Shown: positions 1 to 11,059 of the stretch, one piece after another
Numbering within the stretch: position 1 is the stretch's first letter
Layout of the letters: the number at the start of each line of letters is the position of its first letter
Assembly: GCA_023014485.1 (NCBI GenBank)
Contig: JAJOZX010012268.1
Span: 36,317-100,316, forward strand
DNA: 64,000 nt
From: Bathynomus jamesi
Lineage: Eukaryota; Arthropoda; Malacostraca; Isopoda; Cirolanidae
Direction: 5' to 3'
The notes under the pieces: generated by a model
Told to the model about the DNA's origin: nothing
The model's database searches: none
What the model saw: only the letters and a program-made list of their open reading frames with translations
Translations under genes and position numbers: made by a program

Positions 1-1224
1 AGTATGAATTTAGTATGAATTTCATTTTATACTTACAAAAATATGCCTGACAATATATGAGATATCTTTATCTTATCTTTATCTGTCTTTATCCGTTTCC
101 TTTTAGACATAAATCGAAAAAACAAGCAACACGTAAAGTATCCAGACGTGCCATCTGCAATAAAGCCAGTGCCTCATGGACCAGAAATTCCAATTCCAAC
201 ACCGCCCGACAACTTTGATTCGTCGTCCGACTCAGATGAAGAAATGGATGACTGTGACATATCTGGTACATACCAACCTACTGCCGAGACAAGTCAACCC
301 AAACTCTTGAGCCAAGCTGAGTTGAACGATTTGACAAGAGATTTGTGCTTGTCCAAAGAATCTGCTCAGTTGCTAGGGTCACGTCTTCGCGAAAATTGTT
401 TGTTAGCTCCAGAAACAACATTCTTCTGGTATCGCAGCCGCGAAGAAGAGTTTCGAGAATATTTCACGTTGGACGAAGAAGCTTCGCTGGTTTACTGTAA
501 CAACGTCAACGGCTTCATTGCAGCTATGGGTTTAGTGTATGACCCTACAGAATGGCGGCTCTTCATCGACTCCTCAAGCAGAAGCTTGAAAGCAGTACTA
601 CTAGTGGAAGAATTTTAGGATAAATATATTCAATCGACCTATCAAATTAGCAGGAAGTCGAAACTTGGTACACTTGTAAACTGAACCCTACTGATGAATA
701 TATTAAAAGTCCCAACAAATCCAAGTTGTGCTCCAGCCGCCATCTTGGAAAATGGCGGCCGAATTTCGGTTTTTTGGAAATAACTTCAGACCCGTAAAAG
801 ATACGAAAGTTTACCAAGAGAGCAAAATCATTCTACATAAAAAGGCAAACATTTTCTGTTCCCAACTTTGTTTTGTACGATGAAAAATAAAAAAGTTACG
901 CAAAATACAAAATTCCTTTATTCTATGAATCAGTGCAGACATGACGTTCAAACTTGGTTAATGGGTAGAAATTCGAATATTTTGTTGCAATTTATTATTT
1001 CAGAACCATGACAGTTTGTTTTTTATAGGTAGTTTGGTAAAAAAGTAAAGCACAACAGAAAGAGCTAGAGAAAAATACTGTAATGTAATTTTTTTGATGA
1101 CGGGTAGGAGCTAAGTTATCGGTTTGGAGTAACATTATTTAAAACAGTTATTATATTCCTTCATTAGACATCTAAGTATTGAAAATGGAAATAATTATGA
1201 ATGCTATTCTCAATACATACATTA

Positions 1225-2737
1225 CTAATATATGGTCGGAGGTAGGGATGCTAGTTGAAAAGATGTATCTAACTTCTTTTTTGCTACTATGCGATTATAC
1301 ATGAAGTATCTTAGCTCATCCAAGGACTTTGATTTTGATCCGTACATTTTTAAGAGGAACTTTTCCCCAGCAGCTTTGATATCTTCTTTACTGGCATCCT
1401 TTTGGTTAAATATTTTCATTTCTTCTCTCATTTCTGTATGGTTCTGTAGAAGTTAGAGACCTCTAACTTTTCCTTTTTTATACAAAGCTGATGTGGTATC
1501 GCATCCAGTCATGGCGTGAGCAGATAGCAAAACTTCACAAGCCTTCCCCATGTTTTTTTTCTCACTTTGGATGCTGAAAATACGGGGTGTGCTGTTTGAT
1601 TTCCCTGGTTTGAGAAACCAAATTTCAAAGTCTTCATGGGCTAGAGCAGTTAGAAGCACTAGAAGATCCGTATCCTGGCCAATAACTACTGTTTGATTTT
1701 TGTGTTTAGCTTGATCTAGAGCAGCCTTAACAATAACAGTATCTGCATCACTCTCCGCCTGAACAACAGAATAACCTTTGATCTTCATACTAGACACAAG
1801 ACATGCAATCAGGGCCCGTTTGTTGTTTCTGTTAGCAAGAAAATCTGATTGTGGTATAGTGGTTGGTGTATTCTCATTAAATATGATATCTCTAGAAGTT
1901 CTTTTTGCTGCTCGTCGCTCTTGCTCGGCTGTCTTAGTGGTTTCTCTGTCAGGATAACCATCAAACACCACTGTACAGTTTTTACCGTAATTGCTCTCTA
2001 CAGAGGTTGTATACAAGTCAAACAGCTGACCAAATGTAGCGGGTTTTGGCCAAACAACGCAATGAAGAAGGTTTCCTCCATCTAAAATGTAGTGAGGATT
2101 GGCTGGTAAAGCTAACATCTCGTTGTGCGACTGAAAAGCATTGATCAGAGAAGACTGTGCCTTTTCTTAACAATGTTGAGTCAAATAATGATGGAGGCAC
2201 ACTTGCCAGCTCATACTGAAAGTACCCTTTAACTTCTGTTTTGCTTATGTCCAAACATATCATTCTGTGGAAGAGTTCTTGTGGGGAATGCAGGATTACA
2301 GTTTTTTCTTTCATCTTTATTGTGCCAGATGACAGGTTAGACAAAGGAACTACTTTCTTCTTCCTTTGCAGTCGAATATCAGAGAAGCTATGACTTGAGA
2401 GTGCTTTCATTGTTTCTGTACCAATCTCTAGTGCCCTATCACATGTTATTGATGAATCTGCTATCAACCCATTTGAGAGGTTTATTTCTGAACGAAGAAC
2501 TCTGTTGGCTTGTGAAGTTGATTGTTCTGAAGGTTCCTTATTGACAGCAGCTATACTGTGCTTTCTTGTGTAGTTTCTCCGACAGATTTTGTGTACTGGT
2601 ACACTCTTCAGTTCCTGAAATGTCTTGTATTTATCATCTCCTCTATCTTTGCTTGCTTGAATCAGAGTCTTGATCCCTCTTTCCACAAATACCCCGCTTC
2701 CCACATCGATCTCTTCTGCACATATCAAGCACTTCAT
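1225..2737 (-). pseudogene. PIN/FEN-like nuclease-domain protein of a transposon
   Basis: Reading from 2737 leftwards, a cysteine-containing N-terminus (MKCLICAEEIDVG, then CRRNYTRKH) is followed by a conserved central block. A C-terminal domain has acidic motifs VVFDGYP, ESDADTVIV and IGQDTDLLVLL, then HAMTGCDTTSALY. The spacing of aspartates resembles the PIN/FEN 5'-nuclease fold, and I recognise the whole as a repetitive family seen in many invertebrate genomes. The frame breaks near 2160 (after SLFDSTLLRKGT) and near 1450, where it continues as NHTEMREEMKIFNQKDAS down to 1225. It is the sole large gene inside the TIR element, so it may supply part of its mobility function; that link is inference. 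Confidence 0.6.
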
Positions 2738-3009
2738 CTTGACTCATCAATAGCGTCCACTACCTGAAAAGAAAAGAAAAATATTAGTTCGTCTGTCATT
2801 CACTTTGAACTATTACTTCGGTATATTAACTCATAACCTCCGATTGAGTGAATAAATGTTACAGATGAATCCGTAGATATAATCATAATTAAGAGTATTT
2901 ATTAGAAGTAGAATATAGGAAATTAGGGACAGAGTTGCCCATATCTGCTAGAAACAAGAAAATGTATTGGTATAAATATTTAGAAAACCAGGTACTGTCA
3001 CAATTTATA
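2719..3009. repeat. Direct repeat copy 1 inside the TIR transposon
   Basis: These 291 bp recur almost unchanged at 3465-3755, both starting cacatatcaagcacttcatc. The first copy includes the 5' end of the nuclease-like gene, so the second looks like a segmental duplication within the element, separated by about 455 bp of AT-rich DNA with no gene. Confidence 0.9.
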
Positions 3010-3464
3010 ATGACTTCTAGATTATTATCATAATATTTCAGTGTTTGTAAATCTTAAGTGTTTGTGTAAATAACCACCAAAGGTTTTTCTATGTTCACTG
3101 ATAATACAATATGATTGTATATTTCACCAGACACAATTACACGCTTCACAAAACACAGATAAACCGTTACTGACAGGGCAGAGAAACAGCAATGTCCTGT
3201 TGCCAGTTTGAAAAAATTTATTAAAAAAATTTATTTTAAAAATTTAAAGAAAAAAATTAATTAGTTATTTAAAATATATAAAGACAATAGAAAATTTTAT
3301 ACTAAGTATATTTTAGACGTTAAAAAACTAGAATATTCAATTACATTTAATTCTAAGATACAAAATATACATTTACAAGTTATTTTAATTTACGAAGGCA
3401 AATTTTATTAATAAAGTTTTCTTATTTTAACATATTTTTTTTCTTATCTGTAGATTTGTTTAAA

Positions 3465-3755
3465 CACATATCAAGCACTTCATCTTGACTCATCAATAGC
3501 GTCCATTACCTGAAAAGAAAAGAAAAATATTAGTTCGTCTGTCATTCACTTTGAACTATTACTTCGGTATATTAACTCATAACCTCCGATTGAGTGAATA
3601 AATGTTACAGATGAATCCGTAGATATAATCATAATTAAGAGTATTTATTAGAAGTAGAATATAGGAAATTAGGGACAGAGTTGCCCATATCTGCTAGAAA
3701 CAAGAAAATGTATTGGTATAAATATTTAGAAAACCAGGTACTGTCACAATTTATA
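3465..3755. repeat. Direct repeat copy 2 inside the TIR transposon
   Basis: Second copy of the 291-bp unit at 2719-3009. It carries the start-proximal part of the nuclease-like gene but no open frame beyond it. Confidence 0.9.
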
Positions 3756-4279
3756 TTTCTACTAGCTCGTTCCTGTGAAATATTTTTTCACAAAATCACC
3801 CATACAAAGTAAGAGAGGTTTCTGAAAATAGGCAGTCATAACAAAACATTCGCTTTTTTTACCTACAAACCCAGTTTGAACGTCGTGTCCGCATTGATTC
3901 ATAGAATGAAAAATCTTTGGTTTTGCATAACCTTTTTATTTATCATCGTACAAAACAAAGTTGGGAACAGAAAATGTTTTTCTTTTTACGTAGAATGATA
4001 TTGCTCTCTTGGTAAATTTTCGTATCTTTTACGGTTCTAAAGTTATTTCCAAAAAACCGAAATTCGGCCGCCATTTTCCAAGATGGCGGCTGGAGCACAA
4101 CTTGGATTTGTTGGGACTTTTAATATATTCATCAGTAGGGTTCAGTTTACAAGTGTACCAAGTTTCGACTTCCTGCTAATTTGTTAGGTCAATTTTCCTA
4201 AAATTCCTCTACTATACTCTACAATGGTAACAAGGTCGCGTCTGTTCCGGTGGGTCACTCGGTACAGATGACTGAAAGT

Positions 4280-5113
4280 CGTTGCCGGACGATTGTTCGA
4301 ACACAATTGTTCGAAAACCATAGTTCGAAAAACAGTTGTTCGAAGCAACAATCATTCGAAGTTATAATTGTTCGAACACAATTGTTTGAACACAATTGTT
4401 CGAAAACCATAGTTCGAAAAACAAAAAGTATTAAAAAAACATTAAAAGTTAAAAATCTTTATTCATACGTTATTCAAAGTTAAAAATTTTTATTAATAAA
4501 ACAGGATAGAAGCATATGAAAGTCAAGGTAGGTCAATTGAATGCCCGGTTAGGTCAGTTGAATGCCCGGTTAGGTCAACTGTACGCCCTTGACGATTGAT
4601 TAGGTTAAGTCATGATATTTTCGTTAAAAATACATTAATTATTTAAAGTGCTCTAACATGTTTGTTTTTCATTTTTCAAAAAAAAAAAGAGTTATTTTTG
4701 AAATCAGTGACCAAAACTACATTAGTATACCGATTTTCATTAAAATTCGGTGCTAGCCCCCAAACGGAATAAATCCACTACTACATTTTGACATTTCCAG
4801 TACACTCTTGCTTTCACTTGCTTGTCTCTTACATATAAAAACCCATTCCATAAGAGCATTGGCTTTCCTTTCTCACTAGAAACAAACTCTGCCATTTTAA
4901 GGGTGGTTTAACTGCAGCACTATAAATGTTATAGTTTAAATGAGGAGGCTAACCTTCTTATTTACGTCTTCGTATTTGCGTCTTGGCAACTAAGATTTTA
5001 TTTAGTTCGTTGTTCATTCGAACAATTATAACTTCGAATAATTGTTGCTTCGAACAACTGTTTTTCGAACTATGGTTTTCGAACAATTGTGTTCGAATAA
5101 TCGTCCGTAATTC
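4280..5113. mobile_element. MULE-type MITE with 9-bp target duplication
   Basis: An 834-bp element flanked by actgaaagt on both sides (4271-4279 and 5114-5122). Its ends are inverted arms of about 100 bp built from repeated ttcgaac motifs. A 9-bp duplication with long arms is the habit of Mutator-like elements. No coding capacity. The middle holds part of another repeat (gaatgcccggttaggtcaac), also seen at 8890-9025 and 7140-7200. Confidence 0.75.
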
Positions 5114-5213
5114 ACTGAAAGTTATAGTAACATGGAGCTTTTGCTAACTGCTTTGAAGTACAAACATCACAATTGGATGATATGCGGAGACCTAAAGGTA
5201 TGTTCGTGTCTAC

Positions 5214-5220
<7 letters not shown>

Positions 5221-5276
<56 letters not shown>
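5221..5276. repeat. (TA)n microsatellite
   Basis: An uninterrupted AT dinucleotide run beside the mariner in the intron. Confidence 0.95.
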
Positions 5277-5278
<2 letters not shown>

Positions 5279-5299
5279 GGCCCTTATATATATATATTA

Positions 5300-6210
5300 C
5301 AGGGCGTCCCAAAAAAATGTATACACACTTTAAATAATTATAAAGGCAGTGTTTATTAAAATACATTTCATTTTCAAATGTAATAGAATCTACAGACATT
5401 ATTTAATTGTTTTGTCAACGCCTGTTTTCAAACCGACGTCCGTTCTGGTCCAGGCACTGCTGATAACGCGAAGCAATGGAATCGCAAACATCACGAAACA
5501 TTTCGTTTGGTATTTGTGTGCATTCTCGTTCAATGGCTGCTCTCAATTCAGCGACTGTTGCAGGTTTTATAGCGTAGACTTTGTCTTTTAAGTATCCCCA
5601 TAAAAAAAGTCTAGTGGTGTGAGGTCTGGTGAACGCGGAGGGTATTCTACGAAACCCCTTCGTCCAATCCACATCCACATCGTGCCAAGTACCACTCGCA
5701 ATACTCCACTCTTCGGTCCGGATCATCATCATCATCTTCATTAATAGCATGGACTAATCTTGGAATGTAACTTTTCCATTGACAGCGCTTCAAAATGCGT
5801 TGGACAGACGATTCTGAAATTCCTACCTCACGACTCGCTTGCCGCACAGATTTTCTTGGACTTTGGTGATACGTTTCCAGTACTCTTTCTTGCTTTGTGG
5901 GGCTTGTCGATGTCCGTGGTCTTCCGGAACGCTTCTTGTGGACATTCTGAACAGTTCCATCGGTTTCAAACTTATCTCTAATTCGAGTGATGGTAAGTCG
6001 CGTTGGTGGATCTGTTTGAAACTCCCTCCTAAACTGTCTGCACTTCAACTGCGTTTTCACACTTCCAGTAGCATTTTAGAATTAATTTCCTTTGTTCAAA
6101 GCTTAGTCTGACTGCCATTATTAATTCTAATGGGTTTAACTTGGAAAGAAAGAAACATCAATTGAGCTATCAGCTGTTAAAGTGTGTATACATTTTTTTG
6201 GGACGCCCTG
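5300..6210 (-). mobile_element. Internally deleted mariner-like element
   Basis: Inverted termini CAGGGCGTCCCAAAAAAATG and its complement, flanked by TA. The minus strand encodes an N-terminal helix-turn-helix part (6060-5647, including GRPRTSTS and [19 protein letters not shown]). This runs via YCEWYLAR straight into a late block, [20 protein letters not shown], around 5690-5600. The first two catalytic aspartates and about 100 residues are missing. An extra T in a poly-T tract near 5605 shifts the frame before FLWGYLKDKVYA. It is a dead copy. Confidence 0.85.
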
Positions 6211-6915
6211 TATATATAATTTTTTTTTTTATAGGTTATAGCCCTAGTGCTGGGTCTACAAGGCGGCTACACCAAATACCCCTGTTTTCTCTGTCTGTGG
6301 GACAGCCGAGCAGACAAGCAACACTACGTATAACGAGACTGGCCAGCAAGACGTGGCCTGGAACCAGGTTCGCACAACGTTCTGTCACACGCTCTCGTGA
6401 ATCCGCAGATGATTCTACTTCCGCCGCTGCACATCAAGCTCGGACTTATGAAGAATTTCGTCAGAGCACTCAACAAAGAAAGCCGAGCTTTCGCTTTCCT
6501 GAATCAGAAATTTCCACGCGTCAGTGAGGGCAAACTGAAAGCAGGTATTTTTGACGACCCTCAGATCAGGGAGCTAATGAAAGATGCTCAATTCGACGAA
6601 AGTCTGGAGGACAATGAGATCAATGCCTGGCTCGCATTCAAGTCCATTGTCACGAATTTTCTGGGCAACCACCGAAGTCCAGAGTACGAACGTGTTGTCG
6701 AGGAGCTCCTGCAGAGCTTCCAGGCTCTTGGTGCGCGTATGTCCATAAAGATGCATTTTCTCAGCTCGCATTTAGACTACTTTCCGGACAACTGCGGTGA
6801 TGTCAGCGAGGAGCAAGGAGAGCGCTTCCACCAGGATATTCGAGTGATGGAAGAGAGGTACCAGGGCCGCTGGGATGTGAACATGCTCGCGGACTACTGC
6901 TGGTTAAGAAAAGAT

Positions 6916-7439
6916 CAGAAGGTCTTCAGATGTCGTAAAAAAATCCTAAAAATAAACATGTCATTTCAGTTTAAGGACAGGCGAAATTTAGCGGACTACC
7001 CATGCAAGGTTGGCACATGTTATTACATTATCATTTGTATAATTTAGGTCTCGGGGGTACGGGGGCGGAGCCCCCGTAAAGATCACGCATCACAAATTGA
7101 TCGGTCCTAATGTTTTGCGGACAGTTCAGTACGCGACACCGGTTAGGTCACCTGTACGCCCTAGATGATTGGTTAGGTTAAGTCATGATATTTTCGTTTA
7201 AATTCGTTAGTTTAAACGAAAATGACGAGTGCAAACTTTTCTGGTTAATTTTGAGGTGTTTTGTACGAAACTGCCATCCGTTTCCTGTGCAAATGCGTAG
7301 TTTTCAAGATGACGATATCTCAAAAACTACGCATTTGCACAGGAAACGGATGGCAGATTCGTGCAGAGCACCTCAAAATTGACCAGAAAAGTTTGCTCTC
7401 ATTATAAAAAGAGACTGGGTCAAAAAACGAATAATTACC
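6916..7439 (+). mobile_element. Truncated Merlin element
   Basis: At 6917-6960 the DNA matches the zinc-ribbon coding stretch of the Merlin copy at 54938-54985 (gaaggt, then tgycgtaaaaaaaatcc). The right terminus (gactgggtcaaaaaacgaat, 7413-7432, ending attacc at 7439) is the same as in that copy. The interior carries the same long palindrome (7229-7400). The left end is missing and the fragment abuts the host pseudogene after its DYCW motif. Confidence 0.65.
7229..7400. repeat. Long palindrome of the Merlin family
   Basis: Arms of about 85 nt mirror each other around cgatatc-like DNA near 7314, including tgccatccgtttcctgtgca on one side and its complement on the other. The same palindrome occurs at 55197-55373 in the complete Merlin copy. 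Confidence 0.85.
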
Positions 7440-8529
7440 AATTCATGTTCGATCATGGTAATCATGTATTCTATTAAAAGTACATATATATATATATATA
7501 TCCATAATATATATTGTATTTTTTCATAAAAACAGCGTTGATCGGCTGCATATAAAACGTTTACAGATATCGACCAATCGCTAAAAATAGAACCAAAATC
7601 GTACGCCCGCCAGAGAACTGTGTCTTAATTCCTTCCAGCTTCTGGAAATTTTGGGCGATAATGTGATACTTCTCTTTTGACGCGCTCTGACGGAATTTGA
7701 TGCCGTCGAAAGGAGCGTCAATCGCCATCTTAGTTTATTCCAAGATCTCATACGAGTGATATGTATTCGGTTTGACTCCGTGATGTTAGCCCGTTATTAT
7801 CTCAATTAACTTCGGTTTATAATCTAATGCCAAGATTTACTATCATTCACTAATGATTCTAATAAGGCGAATTCTGTTAAGGTGTAGAATTCCTTTTAAG
7901 CTCTTTATTCATTCGTTGTTACACATATATATTTTATACCCGGGTGTTAATCGTTGACCCAAGTGTTTGAGAACGCCATTGTGGATTGTCTTACACGAGG
8001 AGAACCATCCAGGGGTAGCTATTTAGATTGACTTGGAATTTCATTAACGTTCGTCAAGTTGAACCTTCGACAGGTTGACTGGGGTTATCAGCTTGAAACG
8101 AGTTAATTGCTATTCACGAGCCTAATCTGACTAGCGGTATATATTGTGGAACAACCAATTGCATAACGTTGCAATCTAAATCAATTCTTTCTAGTTAAGC
8201 TTGTAAAGACTAACTTATTTATCAGTCTAAATTAAACTGAACTAAACCTACTCAACTTCAGTCTAAATTAAGCAAATTTAAATCTATCCCACTTCAGTCT
8301 AAATTAAACAAAAGTTAAATCTATCACAAAGAGTTTAAGCTTCCCTTAAGAATTATTTTCCTTTAAGTGAATATGCTTAAACATTTAACAGCGTCCAAGT
8401 TTTGTGAGCCCTAAGTTTAATTTAAAGAATACCTTTTCGAACCTGAGGTAAGGGTGGACGCGGGTAGTCGTAAAGATAACCACCTTTTTAGGCTGCTTAA
8501 TTTTCCACAGATGTAGTTCATATCCCAAT
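7440..8529. other. AT-rich stretch with no recognised gene
   Basis: About 1.1 kb. Apart from a 55-codon open frame at 7561-7728 and three loose repeats of cagtctaaattaa around 8220-8300, I see no domain, terminal repeat or RNA gene. Confidence 0.6.
7561..7728 (-). CDS. Small open frame, 55 aa, unrecognised
   Basis: ATG at 7728 reads MAIDAPFDGIKFRQSASKEK and continues through QNFQKLEGIKTQF to a TAA at 7561. There is no membrane segment apart from a short hydrophobic run near the end (ILVLFLAIG). Its codon pattern looks more ordered than the neighbouring DNA, but it has no homologue that I know, and it could be chance or an exon relic. Confidence 0.2.
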   Translation of the reverse strand: MAIDAPFDGIKFRQSASKEKYHIIAQNFQKLEGIKTQFSGGRTILVLFLAIGRYL

Positions 8530-8828
8530 ATTTGTTTCAACATGAAATATTTTTAACCGGTAAATTTCCGGTTTAAAGGCGTCCTTTAAATTTTTATTCC
8601 ACATCTCTGGAAGATGCACAAAATTTTCACCCCACACTCTTGCCTATAAAATATATTCATACATATGCGTTGCGTATTAGGACACCCCCAAACTAGGAAT
8701 TAAGCTTCACTTCTGTTTATAGATTCAGATTTATATTTTTCATAAATCAGAAATTTTTAATGAAAAGAATTTTGGGTACTATCTCGTAATATCTTTTTAT
8801 CTCCCAACCAAATCTGCTACAGCACCAG
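8530..8828. repeat. Dispersed AT-rich repeat, copy 1
   Basis: Shares long stretches with 33640-33797 plus 35095-35245, and more loosely with 32960-33170 and 57230-57440 reversed (for example aatgaaaagaattttgggta). This copy is uninterrupted at the point where the 33.8 kb copy contains a LINE, so it serves as an empty site for that insertion. Confidence 0.75.
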
Positions 8829-9092
8829 CGCATTAACAAGATATAATTATTAGGTAAAAGTTGCTTAAAATTAATCGAAATGTACGTGAAAATTATTGAA
8901 TGCCCGGTTAGGTCAACTACGCCCTTGACAATTAGTTTGTCGTGATATTTTCGTTAGTTTTAACAAAAATAACTAACCAATCGTAAAGGGCGTACACTTG
9001 ACCTAACCGGGCATTCAATAATTTTCCCGTAGGTTTCAATTAATTTTGAGCAACTTTTACCTAATAATTATATCCTGTTATATGCGCTATAG
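8829..9092. repeat. Fold-back element with ~100-nt arms
   Basis: The left arm (aattattaggtaaaagttgc, then gaatgcccggttaggtcaac) is mirrored on the right to about 9092. The loop is short. Pieces of the inner arm recur at 4530-4620 and 7140-7200, so it is a family of hairpin MITEs. Confidence 0.8.
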
Positions 9093-9377
9093 CATATATA
9101 TTACAATGCTATAGCAAATTTTGCTAATGTATTTTCTCCACGTTTGCTTAATTGAATATTAAAATAGATGCACGACAAATAAATACGGTGACTACCGATT
9201 CTACAAGGGGATGCATTCCTGGAAACCCCGCGTACGTTTCGACCGTGAAAAATATTCTTAACATTAAGTGAAAAATTAAATACGTTCAAATACGATGAAT
9301 TTTCTGAAGAGGGCGATCGGTTACCTGCGTGCCGCAGACTTGCTCGATCAGGGTAGGCTGATCGGCAAACCAACAAC
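9093..9377. other. No gene recognised
   Basis: Unique-looking DNA between the fold-back element and the LINE fragment. A plus-strand frame (KGMHSWKPRVRFDREK) is visible, but it is short and closed on both sides. Confidence 0.5.
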
Positions 9378-10560
9378 AATAATTCTTTTCTCAGTCTTCT
9401 TTTAGATGGTCAGTATGGGTTCCGCAAGGGACGTTCTGTTGGCGATCTTGCATATCTCTCTCACTCTTGGTCATCCTCTTTTCGGGATTTCGGTGAAACT
9501 TTTGCTATTACGCTAGACATATCAAAAGCTTTTGATAGAGTTCGTTACAAATCTTTAATTTCCAAACTGCACTCCTTCGATTTCTCTCCTATCTGTGCCT
9601 TTCTCTAATTTCTCTTCTGGCCGATCGATAGCTGCGGTTGTAGATGACCACTGTTTTTCTCCTAAAGCTATTAACAGTGGTGTTCCTCAGGGTTCTCTCC
9701 TGTCACCCACTCTTTTCCTTTTATTTATTAATGATCTTTTAATTCGCACTTCCTGTCCTATCCACTCCTATGCCGATGATTCCACTCTTCACTTCACCCG
9801 TTTCCCAAAGCGTCCCTCACAGCAGTCACTTCTTGATTCACGTGGGATGGCTATGGGACACCTGACCTCTGATCATTCTATATCTGATCGGGGCAGAGAA
9901 AACCTTATGGCTTTCAATGCCTCAAAAACTCGGTTCCTCCATCTGTATACTCGTCATAATCTTCTACACAACTATCCCCTTATCTTCAACAACACACAAC
10001 TGAATCCTCCCTCTTCTCTTAACATTCTTGGCGTTTCCTTTTCTCGTGATCTTTCCTGCAAAGATCACATATACTGTCTTTCTAAAATAGCTTCTAAAAA
10101 GTTAGGTGTGCTGTACTGCCAACGTGGTTTCTTCACCCCCACTCAGTTGCTATTTCTGTACAGGGGTCTTCGCCCCTGTATGGAGTATGCTTATGTGTGG
10201 AGTGGCTGAACCCAGACAGCCGTATTTCACCGTGTGGAATCAAAGGCTTTGTCTCAATTCCCCGCCTCTTACTAATTGTCTTCAATTTTTCTCTGTTCGC
10301 CGCAATGTTGCTTCACTCTCTTTAGTATCGCTATTATAACAGACATTGATCTTCTGAATCCTCTAACTGCATGCCTCCTCTTTTAAGGAGAACAGGCAGT
10401 ACCAGACTTTCTACACTCATTCCTTTTCTGTCCATCTATCTAATGCAAGGGTTAATCAGTATTTTGTCTTTTATCTACTCAACCGTTCAGCTCTAAAACA
10501 ATCTTCCTCAATCCATCTTTCCTCCTATCTATGACCTACCATCTTCAAACGCAGTCTCTA
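9378..10560 (+). pseudogene. 5'-truncated Jockey/CR1-like LINE reverse transcriptase
   Basis: Starts inside the RT domain at LLLDGQYGFRKGRSVGDL (about 9400), followed by LDISKAFDRV and, after a frame break near 9600, GVPQGSLLSPTLFLLFINDL and the catalytic SYADDSTLH. The thumb region (LNILGVSFSRDLSCKDHI, then LGVLYC) follows, with a stop at 10209. Frameshifted remains of the C-terminal region (SLFYRYYN, then CMPPPLL) reach about 10400-10560. There is no endonuclease part. A typical dead-on-arrival copy ending in a short 3' tail and (TA)n. Confidence 0.8.
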
Positions 10561-10667
10561 GGCATCGGACCTTGATTTTGGCGCTCTTCTATGGGAGGGG
10601 CGGTTTTTGCGGACGTTTTGCCCTTGGCCCCCTCCTTCCTGCATATATATATATATATATATATAAT

Positions 10668-10998
10668 ATAAAACTGGTTTTGCTTGAGCCCGAATTGTTC
10701 ATTGTGACGAAGGTCAAGCTTGTCACTCCACCTTAGACTTAGTTTAACGTAAAATCCGAACCACTCCCCACAAAAAATTACTAAGTCCTCTCCCGAACTC
10801 GATCTCGCTACCTCCTCAACAGCAGCATCCTTGCTTCTTAATCACGCGGCTATCCAGGTTATCCATTTATCTACCAAACAATTTTTATTGTGTGGAAGGA
10901 TGAACAGCTGGGTTTTGCTGCGCGCCACCTGCCGGTAGTAGGTCTCAATCCCGGAACCGATGGGTTCGTAGTCAGTGATGCTAACTACTACACACCGT

Positions 10999-11000
<2 letters not shown>
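10668..11000 (-). mobile_element. Dimeric tRNA-derived SINE, copy 1
   Basis: Read on the minus strand from 11000: a tRNA-like head (gtgtagtagttagcatcac), a middle (cagcaaaacccagctgttca), a second tRNA-like unit (gatagccgcgtgattaag, then gagatcgagttcggg) and a tail (gtggagtgacaagcttgacc). It matches the better preserved copy at 57860-58136 over its whole length. Flanked by (TA)n on both sides. Confidence 0.75.

Positions 11001-11036
<36 letters not shown>
11001..11036. repeat. (TA)n microsatellite
   Basis: Simple AT dinucleotide tract between the SINE and the Penelope-like element. Confidence 0.95.
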
Positions 11037-11039
<3 letters not shown>

Positions 11040-11059
11040 ATGAATTTCACAATAAAACG

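Larger units (their letters stand above)
602..4214 (-). mobile_element. DNA transposon with ~350-bp terminal inverted repeats
   Basis: The left arm (602 to about 960) and right arm (about 3860 to 4214) are inverted copies of each other, with a few per cent mismatch and small indels; each includes the stretch ggcggccgaatttcggtttt or its complement. The outermost bases are TAGT..ACTA. The element splits an open reading frame, and keeping one copy of a 3-bp TAC duplication restores it, which fixes the ends. The only sizeable gene inside is the minus-strand nuclease-like one at 1225-2737. A 3-bp duplication would suit PIF/Harbinger, but no DDE transposase is visible, so the superfamily is open. 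Confidence 0.75.
5198..6234 (+). other. Intron of the split gene, occupied by a mariner
   Basis: The donor is AAG|GTATGT at 5197/5198 and the acceptor is T-rich followed by ATAG at 6231-6234. Joining the flanks gives GDLK followed by VIALVLGLQGGYTK, which is the continuous order in the family. The intron holds a (TA)n tract and a mariner, so this insertion was harmless to the frame. Confidence 0.7.
106..6915 (+). pseudogene. Split repetitive arthropod-type gene (GERFHQDI family)
   Basis: I recognise the protein as a repetitive family common in arthropod genomes, of no assigned function, marked by GERFHQDI and MEERYQGRW near the C-terminus. Coding segments appear in order at 106-601, 4218-4279, 5123-5197 and 6235-6905. 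The first segment follows a splice acceptor (ccttttag). The gaps are a TIR transposon (602-4214), a MULE-type MITE (4280-5113) and a GT..AG intron (5198-6234). Removing each insert with one target-duplication copy keeps one reading frame across both junctions. An in-frame TAA lies at 6331-6333, after the LCLWDSRADKQHYV stretch. After the DYCW motif near 6905 the sequence turns into Merlin-like DNA, so the natural C-terminus is lost. A related copy lies on the minus strand at 59798-60100. It may be a transposon protein or a domesticated one. Confidence 0.8.

Noticed and set aside
5132..5399. Frames rich in Tyr-Ile repeats (also at 20.3, 27.7, 36.1, 60.4 and 62.1 kb)
   Set aside because: Translations of (TA)n tracts, not proteins.
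9101..9379. 92-codon minus-strand frame
   Set aside because: No motif, no second copy, and it ends at a LINE border; not enough to call a gene.
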